In this document: one piece after another, positions 36,662 through 44,900 of the stretch
Numbering within the stretch: the stretch's first letter is position 1
Layout: each line of letters begins with the position of its first letter
Origin: Rhizobium sp. CCGE531
Lineage (GTDB): Bacteria > Pseudomonadota > Alphaproteobacteria > Rhizobiales > Rhizobiaceae
Reading direction: 5' to 3'
Length of the DNA stretch: 64,000 nucleotides
NCBI RefSeq assembly: GCF_003627795.1
Contig: NZ_CP032687.1
Location: 434,001-498,000, forward strand
Made by a program: the position numbers and the translations under genes
The notes under the pieces: model-generated
Databases searched by the model: none
The model's input: the letters and a program-made list of their open reading frames with translations, nothing else
Told to the model about the DNA's origin: nothing

Positions 36662-36951
36662 ATGATTACACTCACAGAATAATGCCATCCTCGCATTGAA
36701 GGATGCTCTTTCGGGGCTCGTCGGTCTGAGATTCCTTGTGGGCCCGGAGAGCGGGCCGCGTGAGCCCGATGCTGTCATTGAAACGGGTGCGGCTAAATCA
36801 CGGTCCTGATCTGTCTGTCACCGGCCTGACCCTGTATGCCTCACGGATTTGCTTGGTTTTTCTCCTCGACAATCATAACGCGTCGGAAACGTGCGCCCGC
36901 GGCGAGTCCGCCGAGTGCCAGAAACCGGGAGAACGCCTGGCAGGCTTTTAA
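36662..36951 (+). pseudogene. iscN/hesB-like A-type Fe-S carrier, decayed
   Basis: The ATG at 36662 starts MITLTE. After a stop and frame shift the text continues NAILALKDALSG and REPDAVIETGAAK, and in another frame FLLDNHNASETCARGES, which matches the C-terminal FxFDNPNAxxTCxCGxSF motif of IscA/HesB proteins. Rhizobium etli has iscN in front of nifU-nifS under NifA control. Here iscN is broken and no nifU is seen. Confidence 0.6.
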
Positions 36952-37047
36952 TGAGGCGGTCGAGGAGTACTCCTCTGGCGCCGCGTCCCAGCGGGCTCGG
37001 CGCCAGTTCGTGAGCCTCATGTCATTTCGACTAAGCGGAGGAGTATC

Positions 37048-38220
37048 TTGAGGCCTATCTACCTCGACAATAACGCGACGACGCATGTCGACGCCCAGGT
37101 TCTCCAGGCGATGCTGCCGTTCTTTACAGGTCAGTTTGGCAACGCTTCGTCGATGCACGACATTGGCGCCGCTGCCGGCGCCGTGATGAAAGCGGCGCGT
37201 CGTCAGTTGCAAGCTCTGATCGGTGCGCAGTTCGACCATGAGCTCATTTTCACCTCAGGCGGGACCGAAAGCGACAATACGGCGATCCTTTCCGGGCTCG
37301 ACGTGATGCCCGAGCGTACGGAGATCGTCACCTCGGCAGTCGAGCATCCGGCAGTGTTGACGCTCTGCACCCATCTTGAGAAGACGCGCGGCGTCAAAGT
37401 GCATAGAATTCCGGTGGATCACCATGGCCGACTCGACCTTAACGCCTACGGCAAGGCCCTTTCCGCTCGCGTGGCACTTGTTTCGATCATGTGGGCGAAC
37501 AACGAGACGGGTACGATATTCCCGGTGGCTGAGCTTGCCGAGATGGCCAAGAAAGTCGGCGCACTTTTCCATACGGACGCAGTGCAGGCCGTCGGCAGGC
37601 TTCCGATGGACCTGAAGTCGACCGCTATCGACATGCTGTCGCTCTCCGGTCACAAACTACATGGGCCGAAAGGTATCGGCGCACTGTATGTAAGGCGGGG
37701 TGTGCCTTTCTCCTCGCTAATTAAGGGAGGGCATCAGGAGCGCGACCGACGTGCGGGCACGGAGAATACGCCCGGAATTGTAGGTCTTGGCAAGGCGGCC
37801 GAACTGGCCTTAGGGTGCATGGACGACGAAACCACACGGGTGAAGCTGCTCCGCGACCGATTGGAGCAGGGACTTCTTGAGCGCATTCCCGACGCCTTCG
37901 TCACCGGTGATCCGCTGGAGCGGTTGCCCAATACTGCAAACATTGCCTTCGATAGCATCGATGGCGAGGCCATACAGTCTCTGCTCAATCGTGACGGCAT
38001 CGCCTGCTCCTCCGGCTCCGCCTGTTCCTCTGGCTCCTTGGAGCGGAGCCATGTCCTAGAAGCCATGGGCATCCGGGGCGCACGCGGGGCGATACGCTTC
38101 TCCTTTTCACGCTATAACTGCGAGGAGGATGTCAACCGGGTGTTTGAAGTGCTGCCAGGGATCGTGGAGAAACTGCGCGACCTTTCCCCAATATCTTCAA
38201 AGCGCACGAAATGCTGGTGA
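37048..38220 (+). CDS. nifS: Cysteine desulfurase NifS
   Basis: The start is TTG at 37048 with GGAGGAG upstream. The 390-residue product begins with MRPIYLDNNATTHVD. It has the PLP lysine in LSGHKLHGPKGIGALYVRRG, the catalytic Cys region ACSSGSACSSGSLERSHVL, and the NifS-like IKGGHQERDRRAGTENTPG. It supplies sulfur for nitrogenase Fe-S clusters. It appears intact and lies downstream of the NifA/sigma-54 promoter at 36604. Confidence 0.85.
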   Translation: MRPIYLDNNATTHVDAQVLQAMLPFFTGQFGNASSMHDIGAAAGAVMKAARRQLQALIGAQFDHELIFTSGGTESDNTAILSGLDVMPERTEIVTSAVEHPAVLTLCTHLEKTRGVKVHRIPVDHHGRLDLNAYGKALSARVALVSIMWANNETGTIFPVAELAEMAKKVGALFHTDAVQAVGRLPMDLKSTAIDMLSLSGHKLHGPKGIGALYVRRGVPFSSLIKGGHQERDRRAGTENTPGIVGLGKAAELALGCMDDETTRVKLLRDRLEQGLLERIPDAFVTGDPLERLPNTANIAFDSIDGEAIQSLLNRDGIACSSGSACSSGSLERSHVLEAMGIRGARGAIRFSFSRYNCEEDVNRVFEVLPGIVEKLRDLSPISSKRTKCW

Positions 38221-38810
38221 TTTCGGTTGGCGATACCTGTGCCGATAACAACGAATCTGGTGGGTCTGGGGTTTCAATGAAGCAACGAACTCGTTTCTCA
38301 GCCGTTGCAGCCGCTGTTGCGGCAAAACGGTCTCAATGGTCAGCGGCTGCATAACCACACTTTGCATCTTCTGTCCTATGTCCGCTCCAACCGCAGTGGC
38401 ATCATCAAATTCGCAATCCGCTAGCGCGCCGACCTGCCCGTCGCAACCACCGTTGCCGAATCTGCAGTCAATTCCGTGCGCGCAAGGGCATGTGAAGAAA
38501 TAACAGATGCGCTGGTCTCAGTGCGGTTGGCTACAGCTTTTTAATTCAATCGACGGTGCGCAAGGCCGATTGATCGCGTTAGTTCCCTGTTTTCTCGGCG
38601 GCGACCTTGACTGAGCCCGTGCCCGTCGAAAGCGGGATAATGGTGCAGCCGCCAAGTGCGGCGACCGGATGTGAGGTTGTATAGGCCCGATGACGCTTTC
38701 AGTTACCCACATTTCATTCCGGTGAGGATGCCTTGATGCTTTGCCCTCTTGCGTAGCAGGAATCGCCCGTGATTCCTTGTCTGGCACCGAATCGCACAAG
38801 AGCGGTGCCA
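38221..38810. other. Gap with no supported gene
   Basis: Short frames on both strands, none with a domain. The text near 38340-38440 looks like decayed coding sequence. Nothing firm is called. Confidence 0.4.
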
Positions 38811-38996
38811 ATGGACGCAGGAGTGAATGCGTGGTTTGATGACGAACTTGCCGGTTCCACCTTCGCAGACGAGCGGCTTGGCAAGCGGTTACGTCGGCTT
38901 GTGGAGAGATTGGACGGAGCCATGGGAGCAAGCGTTCCACTGGCGTGTCAGGACTGGGCCAACACCAAGGCGGTCAAGTGCAGACCGCCGCGATGA
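38811..38996 (+). pseudogene. IS4/Tn5-like transposase N-terminal fragment
   Basis: From the ATG at 38811 the frame reads WFDDELAGSTFADERLGKRL and RLDGAMGASVPLACQDWANT, the N-terminal DNA-binding region of Tn5/IS4-type transposases. It ends after about 60 codons, and the catalytic domain is absent. Confidence 0.6.
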
Positions 38997-39551
38997 TGCC
39001 GGCTGAGTCCGCCCGGCGCTGGATCAGCAAATATGCGTCAGCCGGAGTTAGGCGGATCGACTTTCACAACACCAAGGATGATAACTGCACATCACGCGTT
39101 GGCAATCGCGCTAGCTCGAATGCTCGACGAGACTGTTTTAACCGGGCAGACCACCTTTACCGCTGAGTTCGACCTGACAGCAGAGCGGCGCAACGCTTAT
39201 CGGGCATTGCCCGACCTATCACATCATTCCAGGCGACTGCAGGAACGACCGATTTGGTGCCGAGGGACTGACCACTTCAGCGTCCATATCGAGAATGCGG
39301 ACGTTCAGGTTAGCCAGACCAAGCTTTACGCTTTGCCCGAAGCGGTCAATCGTGCGACGCTAGTCAACCCTCCGCCGATCAAACCACCGTGGCCAAATTG
39401 GTAGGACTGCTGTGTTTAATCTCTAGTCCGAACAGCTGCCTCCCACATACTCCCAGAGGATCATTCGAGACGGTGGTGGATTGATGTTTTTTTAAGGATG
39501 AGCATGCAACAGCTGACATAATGAAATTGGCGGTTTAGTAGGAGACCGGGT
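38997..39551. other. Gap with no supported gene
   Basis: A 108-codon frame (39078-39404, inside the frame from 39033) has no recognisable domain. The last 100 bases are AT-rich and probably hold the promoter of the HEPN gene. Confidence 0.35.
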
Positions 39552-40289
39552 TTGGACACAGTACATTTTCCGCCCATGCATCGTATGCGAGGAGCATTAC
39601 CCGCTATAAAGACTCCCGAGGTCAAGGCTTTACTCGAGACTTTAATTAGCTCGGTCACCGCCCAGGCAGATCTCTATGCCTGCTTGCTGTTCCTCGAGAC
39701 GCTAGTGAAGGAAAAAGATGCGAAGATTTTATTTTCAAGGTCGATAGTTCTATTAAGCAATGATTTTCCGAGTGGTATCTTCACATCGACCACAACGATC
39801 GATGATTTGATAGAGAAAATCAGGTGCGGTGAATTCGTCCCGGATGCGCGTAACCGTATCATTGTCGCGTTCACATCGATTTTTGAGGCGGCGGTTACCG
39901 CGGCGATGAGCCATTTCAATATACAAGCCCCCACCGGCAACCAAAAATTTCAAGATTTCAATGGTGCCACCTATGAAACCAAAACCGTCAATCAGTGGCT
40001 GAAGCTTTATCGCGAAACCATAGCGCAATGGCCAAACGACAAATACTTCACACAAGCGGTTAATACGCACGCGGCCACTTATTGGTCGAATCTGTATAAG
40101 TCCCGAAACCAAATCGTACATGACGGCGGCAGAGCGAAGCAGGACCAAGTTTCACTGGACGGCAAACCGTGGGGAGTTACTGCCGTCGGGCAGCCGATTA
40201 AGACGGTTCACAACAAAATTGACGACGTCATCCAGTTTTTCGATAATTCATTCGGTAAATTTTTGTGCGACTTGGACAAATTTCCATAA
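39552..40289 (+). CDS. HEPN-motif protein next to ubiquitin-like operon
   Basis: The frame starts at a TTG with GGAG seven bases upstream (245 residues). It is mostly alpha-helical with YKSRNQIVHDGGRA at about 182-195, containing the HEPN RNase motif R-x4-H (R185, H190) in the usual RN....H form. HEPN proteins are often RNases in toxin or abortive-infection systems. It is convergent with the ubiquitin-like operon, whose last gene ends 150 bases away. Confidence 0.55.
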   Translation: MDTVHFPPMHRMRGALPAIKTPEVKALLETLISSVTAQADLYACLLFLETLVKEKDAKILFSRSIVLLSNDFPSGIFTSTTTIDDLIEKIRCGEFVPDARNRIIVAFTSIFEAAVTAAMSHFNIQAPTGNQKFQDFNGATYETKTVNQWLKLYRETIAQWPNDKYFTQAVNTHAATYWSNLYKSRNQIVHDGGRAKQDQVSLDGKPWGVTAVGQPIKTVHNKIDDVIQFFDNSFGKFLCDLDKFP

Positions 40290-40439
40290 ACAATGACCGC
40301 TGCTGGGCATAGTGGCTTTTAATTCACCGCCTTGAACAGAATCGAACCTTCGACCCATAAATAGGATTTCAACTTTTCGGCCATGCACAACGTGGAATAC
40401 TATTGTAGCGCTTGCGTCCTTCGTTGCCAGTAACATTCG

Positions 40440-41336
40440 CTACATTAGTAGCGAAACATAATTCGACTCGAAGATCCGCTGATCGCTCTCTATCGCCAAG
40501 CGGAGATGACAGTAGAGTGCCCAATACTTGCGCCATATTGGGTCATCAGGCGGCAGATATTCGATTGTGAGACCGATGTTGCTCGCCGCCTCCCAGCCGA
40601 TCATCTGGCCATGCGATGGATAACGGTTAATATCCATCAACTCGCTGGCAATCCTTGAAAAGTTCAGTCCACGCCGCTTAAGGAGGTTCTCAGCAAACAG
40701 CCGAGCACGATCTTTGACCGACTTAAACTTGCGAACTAAGATCGGGTCAAATTTCTCAAACGTGATGCGACTTGCGGTATCGTCTGGTGTATCATTCAGT
40801 GCCTTCCGGGCCTCGTCGTAAGCGTTGAGATAGGTCAGGACCGAATATATTACATCGTTACCATTTCCGTCTTTTGACGACACTTGTGGGTCTATTGGTC
40901 CAAGCTCGGACGAGTCGCTCATCAATATTGCGTTGGCGCCGAGCGCCATTAATGTACCAGCGCTCTTGGCGTAGTCAGGTACGATGACCCGAAGCCGCCC
41001 TTCCTCCCCAACGGCGTTTCGTAGGAGCGTTATCAGCTTTTCGGCGGCATCAACATCACCACCCGGCGTATGTAGCATTAGATCGATCGGCGCGCCGGGA
41101 GGCACATTGTGTAGCATATCTACGAAGCCGAGCGTGTCCAGTCTATCTACCGGGGCTTTGTTGCCAGCAACATAACATAACAACTTTGGCTGACTCGTCT
41201 CGATCTCGCGAATAATTGTTTGACGCTGGTAACGCGCTGCATTCATTGCCGTGAACATAGGCGTCTTCTCGATTGCGCGAGGAGGCTGCGGCGCGATAGG
41301 ATTCTGCTCGTCCCTAGTTTCTCCAGTCTCACTCAT
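40440..41336 (-). CDS. Clp-fold serine protease (SDH_protease/SppA-like)
   Basis: 298 residues without a signal peptide, so cytoplasmic. The crotonase-like Clp fold shows DLMLHTPGGDVDAAE (oxyanion loop, about 85-99) and DYAKSAGTLMALGA with the likely nucleophile Ser125, then SSELGPIDPQ. This fits the serine dehydrogenase proteinase family (PF01972). It is the last gene of the ubiquitin-like operon, its ATG overlapping the DUF6527 stop. No ATPase partner is present nearby. Confidence 0.75.
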   Translation of the reverse strand: MSETGETRDEQNPIAPQPPRAIEKTPMFTAMNAARYQRQTIIREIETSQPKLLCYVAGNKAPVDRLDTLGFVDMLHNVPPGAPIDLMLHTPGGDVDAAEKLITLLRNAVGEEGRLRVIVPDYAKSAGTLMALGANAILMSDSSELGPIDPQVSSKDGNGNDVIYSVLTYLNAYDEARKALNDTPDDTASRITFEKFDPILVRKFKSVKDRARLFAENLLKRRGLNFSRIASELMDINRYPSHGQMIGWEAASNIGLTIEYLPPDDPIWRKYWALYCHLRLAIESDQRIFESNYVSLLM

Positions 41337-41668
41337 CGGTCACTATCCTTTGCCCACATGATCCGGCCATATCGAATAAAATAATGGCAACGCCTCTGAC
41401 TACCGCGGTAGTCTATACTCGGAGAAATTGTTAGTCGCGCACCTTTAGCCAACTTCCAATACGGAAGTCGCCCAGAATCCGCATTCAACATAATTCGATG
41501 GCCAGTACGACATGGACAGTCAAAAACGATCCACTTAGTCTGGTGTGTGTCACCTACCAGTGCGACACCATTATTCGGTAGTCGGTCTGGCACTTCGTCG
41601 GCCGACTCCGCTATGCCGACAATCCGCCAGCGCAGAAACGGCAGCCAATGCCACCAGGAAACCTTCAT
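41333..41668 (-). CDS. DUF6527-type Cys/His protein of ubiquitin-like operon
   Basis: 111 residues from the ATG at 41668, which overlaps the E1 stop (ATGA); a longer frame to 41719 is not used. KWIVFDCPCRTGHRIMLN and RRCHYFIRYGRIMW give paired Cys/His positions that could bind zinc. Proteins of this type accompany bacterial ubiquitin-like E1/E2 genes. Their role is unproven; an E3-like or adaptor function is possible. Confidence 0.6.
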   Translation of the reverse strand: MKVSWWHWLPFLRWRIVGIAESADEVPDRLPNNGVALVGDTHQTKWIVFDCPCRTGHRIMLNADSGRLPYWKLAKGARLTISPSIDYRGSQRRCHYFIRYGRIMWAKDSDR

Positions 41669-43053
41669 TCCGCCCCCCACAGTTGTCCGAGGAACGGTTC
41701 TTCCTCGCCTGCGCCCCACTTCCCTTGCGATGGGTGGCAGTAATGGGCGCTGCGTGGCAGGGCGCGATTGGTCGAAATTTCACGCTCATGCAGACGCAGC
41801 AGCGTCTCGGTGGGGCGATCGGGCGGACCATAGCCAATCAGTCGATCGAGCAGTTCATTTACGCCCGCCGCAGCCACAGCCGTTGTAAAGGCAACGACCG
41901 CCGGCTCCACTCGACCAAGTGCGGGTGCGTAACCCTCATCGGCTAAGCGTCGTCGTTCCTCCGGCGTTTTCATCTCGGCCGCTGCGCGGGCCATATCCAC
42001 TCGCTCCCGGCAGACCAGACAACCGGCGCCCGGCACTAATGTCGTGACACGCCCATCGATGCCGCTCAGTACGCCGAGACTGTCACTGCTTAGCAAGACG
42101 CCGAGATCGATCACCGGCGTCAAGAGATAGGTTGAAAGCCGGGACAGAACTAACCGTCCGGCGTTGTCGTCGGTGCAGCCGAAGACGACATCCCTGTCTG
42201 AGAGGGTCTTGGCAACACTCTTCATCGTGATCATTCCCCGCACCGCGGTGCAGGCAAGATCGGGCGATATGGCCGTCAGATGATCACGCAACACTTCAGC
42301 TTTGGGCCGTCCGACATCACGCGGGGTCGAGCCATAGACGCGGGTAACATTGCTATCGGAAAGGACGTCGTTGTCCACTAGTAGCAAGTGACGCACACCG
42401 AGCCGGACGAGTTGCTCGGCGACGGCTGATCCAGTTCCTCCGGCACCAACAATGCCGACACGCAGCTCGCCAAGGACAGTTTGTATCGCCGAACCGAATG
42501 CTCGCACATTGCGATCGAACAATGAGCCCGGCCGACTTACATGCGCCCGAAAGTTGCAGATTAGCCGCCAACGCTCTCCAAGCACCCAAAGGCGGTCAAT
42601 CGCGATCGTTTCTCCATTTTCAGGAATGATTTCACCACTAAATACGAAATCCCGTCCGCGCGGAGACACGATCAAGGTCCCATAGTAGCCAGAGCCGCTG
42701 CGTAACTGGAAGAGGTCGGAGATTTCCCGATCGACTTGACGATCATGCGTGCTTGGAAGAGGAACACCGTCTTGACCCGGGTGCGTATGAAACCAAATTG
42801 GTATCGCACTATCCGCCTCCGCCGCCCCCAACGCTCCTACATAACCATCGGAACGAATGAGCATATGGTGCGAGCTTTGCTCAACATATGAGTCCGGCGA
42901 TACCCAATGCAGGCTGCGGGCAAGCAGTCGGACGTGTCCGCCCTCCGCTACGACGCGACGCACGAGCAGAACGGCAGCACGTTCCACTGGGCTGCAGGAC
43001 GCAGCCGCGATCTCGTCAGCTATCACCTCTGTAAGAACGAGCGTCGCCGTCAT
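41665..43053 (-). CDS. JAB-E1 (ThiF) fusion, ubiquitin-like activating enzyme
   Basis: 462 residues. The N-terminal JAB/JAMM deubiquitinase-like domain (1-165) has HTHPGQDGVPLPSTHD with ligands H89, H91 and D104. The E1/ThiF domain (about 195-405) has VGIVGAGGTGSAVAEQL (ATP loop), LLLVDNDVLSDSN, VVFGCTDDN and a CLVC pair (345, 348). It would adenylate the ubiquitin-like protein and also remove it. It overlaps both neighbours by four bases. Confidence 0.9.
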   Translation of the reverse strand: MTATLVLTEVIADEIAAASCSPVERAAVLLVRRVVAEGGHVRLLARSLHWVSPDSYVEQSSHHMLIRSDGYVGALGAAEADSAIPIWFHTHPGQDGVPLPSTHDRQVDREISDLFQLRSGSGYYGTLIVSPRGRDFVFSGEIIPENGETIAIDRLWVLGERWRLICNFRAHVSRPGSLFDRNVRAFGSAIQTVLGELRVGIVGAGGTGSAVAEQLVRLGVRHLLLVDNDVLSDSNVTRVYGSTPRDVGRPKAEVLRDHLTAISPDLACTAVRGMITMKSVAKTLSDRDVVFGCTDDNAGRLVLSRLSTYLLTPVIDLGVLLSSDSLGVLSGIDGRVTTLVPGAGCLVCRERVDMARAAAEMKTPEERRRLADEGYAPALGRVEPAVVAFTTAVAAAGVNELLDRLIGYGPPDRPTETLLRLHEREISTNRALPRSAHYCHPSQGKWGAGEEEPFLGQLWGAE

Positions 43054-43448
43054 GCAGCGAACGACCTAGCTGCAGTCTCAAGCTCTTTGCGAACGAGCGC
43101 TAGATAGCTCTCCAGCGAATCGACCCCAGATCTCCACTGCCCGGGATTGAGGTGACGCGACCAGCGCTGCCAGGTTCGACCGAAATGAACTTCCTGAGAC
43201 TCCGTGGCGGGGATCGTCCGACCATCAACTCGACCTATTGCAGGTGAAAACCACCACATATCGGGCGGGACATCGGGATACCCTGGCGAGAGGCGCAATA
43301 GAAGATCAGACCCTGAGGCAGTAAACCCAATGGGTAGCGGAAACGAAGGGATCAAGATGCAGATCATGCCGCCGTCGAGTGAGACGGCACTACCAGATAG
43401 GCGCGCCGCCAGATAATCTTGGTCAATCGATGGAAGCATTAGAAGCAC
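43050..43448 (-). CDS. E2-like protein (prokaryotic E2 family E type)
   Basis: 132 residues. The UBC-like core shows LRLSPGYPDVPPDMWWFSP (the YPxxPP turn of E2 folds) and a C-terminal helix region with WQRWSRHLNPGQWRSGVDSL. The only Cys (about residue 32) lies before the YP motif, not at the usual E2 active-site place, so a standard thioester is uncertain. It lies between the Ubl gene (3-base gap) and the E1 gene (4-base overlap). Confidence 0.75.
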   Translation of the reverse strand: MLLMLPSIDQDYLAARLSGSAVSLDGGMICILIPSFPLPIGFTASGSDLLLRLSPGYPDVPPDMWWFSPAIGRVDGRTIPATESQEVHFGRTWQRWSRHLNPGQWRSGVDSLESYLALVRKELETAARSFAA

Positions 43449-43451
43449 CTC

Positions 43452-43730
43452 TTACTGCTTGCCTGGATTTATTTGCGCCGGCGCGGTGAAAAAGCGTAAA
43501 CCGTTACGCATTTCCACCTCGGTATCAGCCTCGATCTTGCGGTCTGACCCTCCAGGCACCACCTCAAAGAGATCGCGATCCGACCCCACGTGGGGCTCCG
43601 GCAAGCGCCGTAGCAGCGCGCCAGTCAATACCGGCTCCTGAACCTTATATGAGGTGCGGTCGATCTTGATTTCATACGCCTTGGGTCGGTCAGGCCGACC
43701 CGGATCTTCAACATGATGCGATTCGCTCAT
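43452..43730 (-). CDS. Single-domain multiubiquitin-family protein
   Basis: The ATG at 43730 has GGAG six bases upstream; the longer frame to 43856 is rejected. The 92-residue product has a flexible start then one beta-grasp domain (about 17-84): AYEIKIDRTSYKVQEPVLTG, LFEVVPGGSDRKIEADTEVE, RNGLRFFTAP. The C-terminus is QINPGKQ with no Gly-Gly, as in other multiubiquitin proteins. It is the first gene and the presumed substrate of the E1. Confidence 0.8.
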   Translation of the reverse strand: MSESHHVEDPGRPDRPKAYEIKIDRTSYKVQEPVLTGALLRRLPEPHVGSDRDLFEVVPGGSDRKIEADTEVEMRNGLRFFTAPAQINPGKQ

Positions 43731-43753
43731 TGCTATCTCCATATTTGCCACCG

Positions 43754-43769
43754 TGATACCATGATACCA
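43754..43769. promoter_or_regulatory. Tandem 8-bp operator in divergent promoter
   Basis: TGATACCA is present twice with no gap in the 81-bp region between the Ubl start (43730) and the ribbon-helix-helix gene (43812). A TTGACA-like element is next to it. Tandem short repeats are typical ribbon-helix-helix targets, so the protein at 43812 may repress both directions. Confidence 0.5.
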
Positions 43770-43811
43770 CGTCACTTGACAAGCGCGAAAGTTTGGTGCA
43801 AAAACGCAGTT

Positions 43812-44018
43812 ATGAAGCAAGCAAAAGCGATGACAGTCCGCCTCTCTGATGAGCAAGCAAAGGCGCTTGAAATGGTGGCTAGCGTGGAAAATCTACCCGT
43901 GTCAGATGTGATTAGGGCGGCGATCTCAACTCATATCGAGAGTCGTCGACGCGATCCGAGTTTCCAAGAAGGGCTCAAGGATCGTATCTCGGAGGCCAGA
44001 AAGCTGCTTGATCGTTAG
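43812..44018 (+). CDS. Ribbon-helix-helix (CopG-like) regulator
   Basis: 68 residues. KAMTVRLSDEQAKALEMVAS and LPVSDVIRAAISTHIESRRR fit a ribbon-helix-helix DNA-binding fold. It is transcribed away from the ubiquitin-like operon and shares its promoter region with it. It is followed 56 bases later by the Fic antitoxin gene, so it could regulate either neighbour. Confidence 0.7.
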   Translation: MKQAKAMTVRLSDEQAKALEMVASVENLPVSDVIRAAISTHIESRRRDPSFQEGLKDRISEARKLLDR

Positions 44019-44074
44019 GGCACTTTGTCTTAGCGGTAGTTGATTCCATTGCATGCTTCGAAGGTGGGCGACGA

Positions 44075-44278
44075 ATGAAAAAAACGAAAATACGATCAAC
44101 CGACGACACCCATGTGCTTGGGCAGCGCACTTTTGCAGCTATCACCGCCGTCGAGGGTATTAGCTTGAGTGCCGCCAGCCGGAAGCGTCTCGCCGATATG
44201 AAAAAACGCAATCTTTCCCACGACGAGCAGCGTCTTGAAGTTATCCGCGCTTACGTCGATACAAAGACACGTGACTAG
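44075..44278 (+). CDS. VbhA-type antitoxin of Fic toxin
   Basis: 67 residues, all helical. The segment FAAITAVEGISLSAASRKRL resembles the inhibitory helix of VbhA/FicA antitoxins, whose (S/T)xxxE(G/N) Glu blocks ATP in the Fic active site. Here EG is present, but Thr is three rather than four residues before Glu. Its stop overlaps the start of fic by one base. Confidence 0.7.
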   Translation: MKKTKIRSTDDTHVLGQRTFAAITAVEGISLSAASRKRLADMKKRNLSHDEQRLEVIRAYVDTKTRD

Positions 44279-44853
44279 TGTCGGATGGCTACGATGCCTT
44301 CGACGACCCTTATGCCTATAAGAGGACAACAACTCTCAAGAATAAACTCGGGTTACGTGATTCTGCACTGCTAGAATCGTTTGAGCTGGAAATGACGACC
44401 CTGCGGGCGCGCGAAGCTTTGCCAAAAGGCAATTTTGATGCCCCTCATTTCCGTCGCGTTCATTTCCATTTGTTCCAAGATGTTTACAAATGGGCCGGAA
44501 AATACCGAACGGTTCGAACGTCCAAGGGCGGAAATGCATTTTGCTTTCCCGAATACATCGACCGCGAAATGAACCGTCTTTTTGCCACATTGAAAAGATC
44601 GCTCGGGGCGGGAAATGATGAACAGTTTGTCCGTGAGGCAGCGGAGTTTCTTGCCGAGCTGAACGCTATTCACCCGTTCAGAGAAGGCAATGGGCGCACA
44701 CAACTCACTTTCATGTCGATGGTCAGCAAGAGCGCCGGCTTCCCGCTAGACTTTTCTGTCGTTCGACGAGCCTCCTTCCTTCCAGCGATGATTGCAAGCT
44801 ACGCGGGGCAGCTAGATCCACTGATTGCCGAATTTCGAAGATTACGCCGGTAG
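44278..44853 (+). CDS. fic: Fic-domain AMP-transferase toxin
   Basis: 191 residues from a GTG that overlaps the antitoxin stop. The active-site motif HPFREGNGRTQ is complete, and HLFQDVYKWAGKYRTV upstream is typical of Fic/VbhT proteins. Such toxins AMPylate gyrase and topoisomerase IV. All key residues are present. Confidence 0.9.
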   Translation: MSDGYDAFDDPYAYKRTTTLKNKLGLRDSALLESFELEMTTLRAREALPKGNFDAPHFRRVHFHLFQDVYKWAGKYRTVRTSKGGNAFCFPEYIDREMNRLFATLKRSLGAGNDEQFVREAAEFLAELNAIHPFREGNGRTQLTFMSMVSKSAGFPLDFSVVRRASFLPAMIASYAGQLDPLIAEFRRLRR

Positions 44854-44900
44854 CGTGGCCCACGCCCCCACGTTCAAGATTTTAGCGATGCGGTGAACAT

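Noticed and set aside
43731..43856. 42-residue N-terminal extension of the Ubl protein.
   Set aside because: The ATG at 43730 has a well-placed GGAG, and the extension would overlap the divergent promoter and regulator start.
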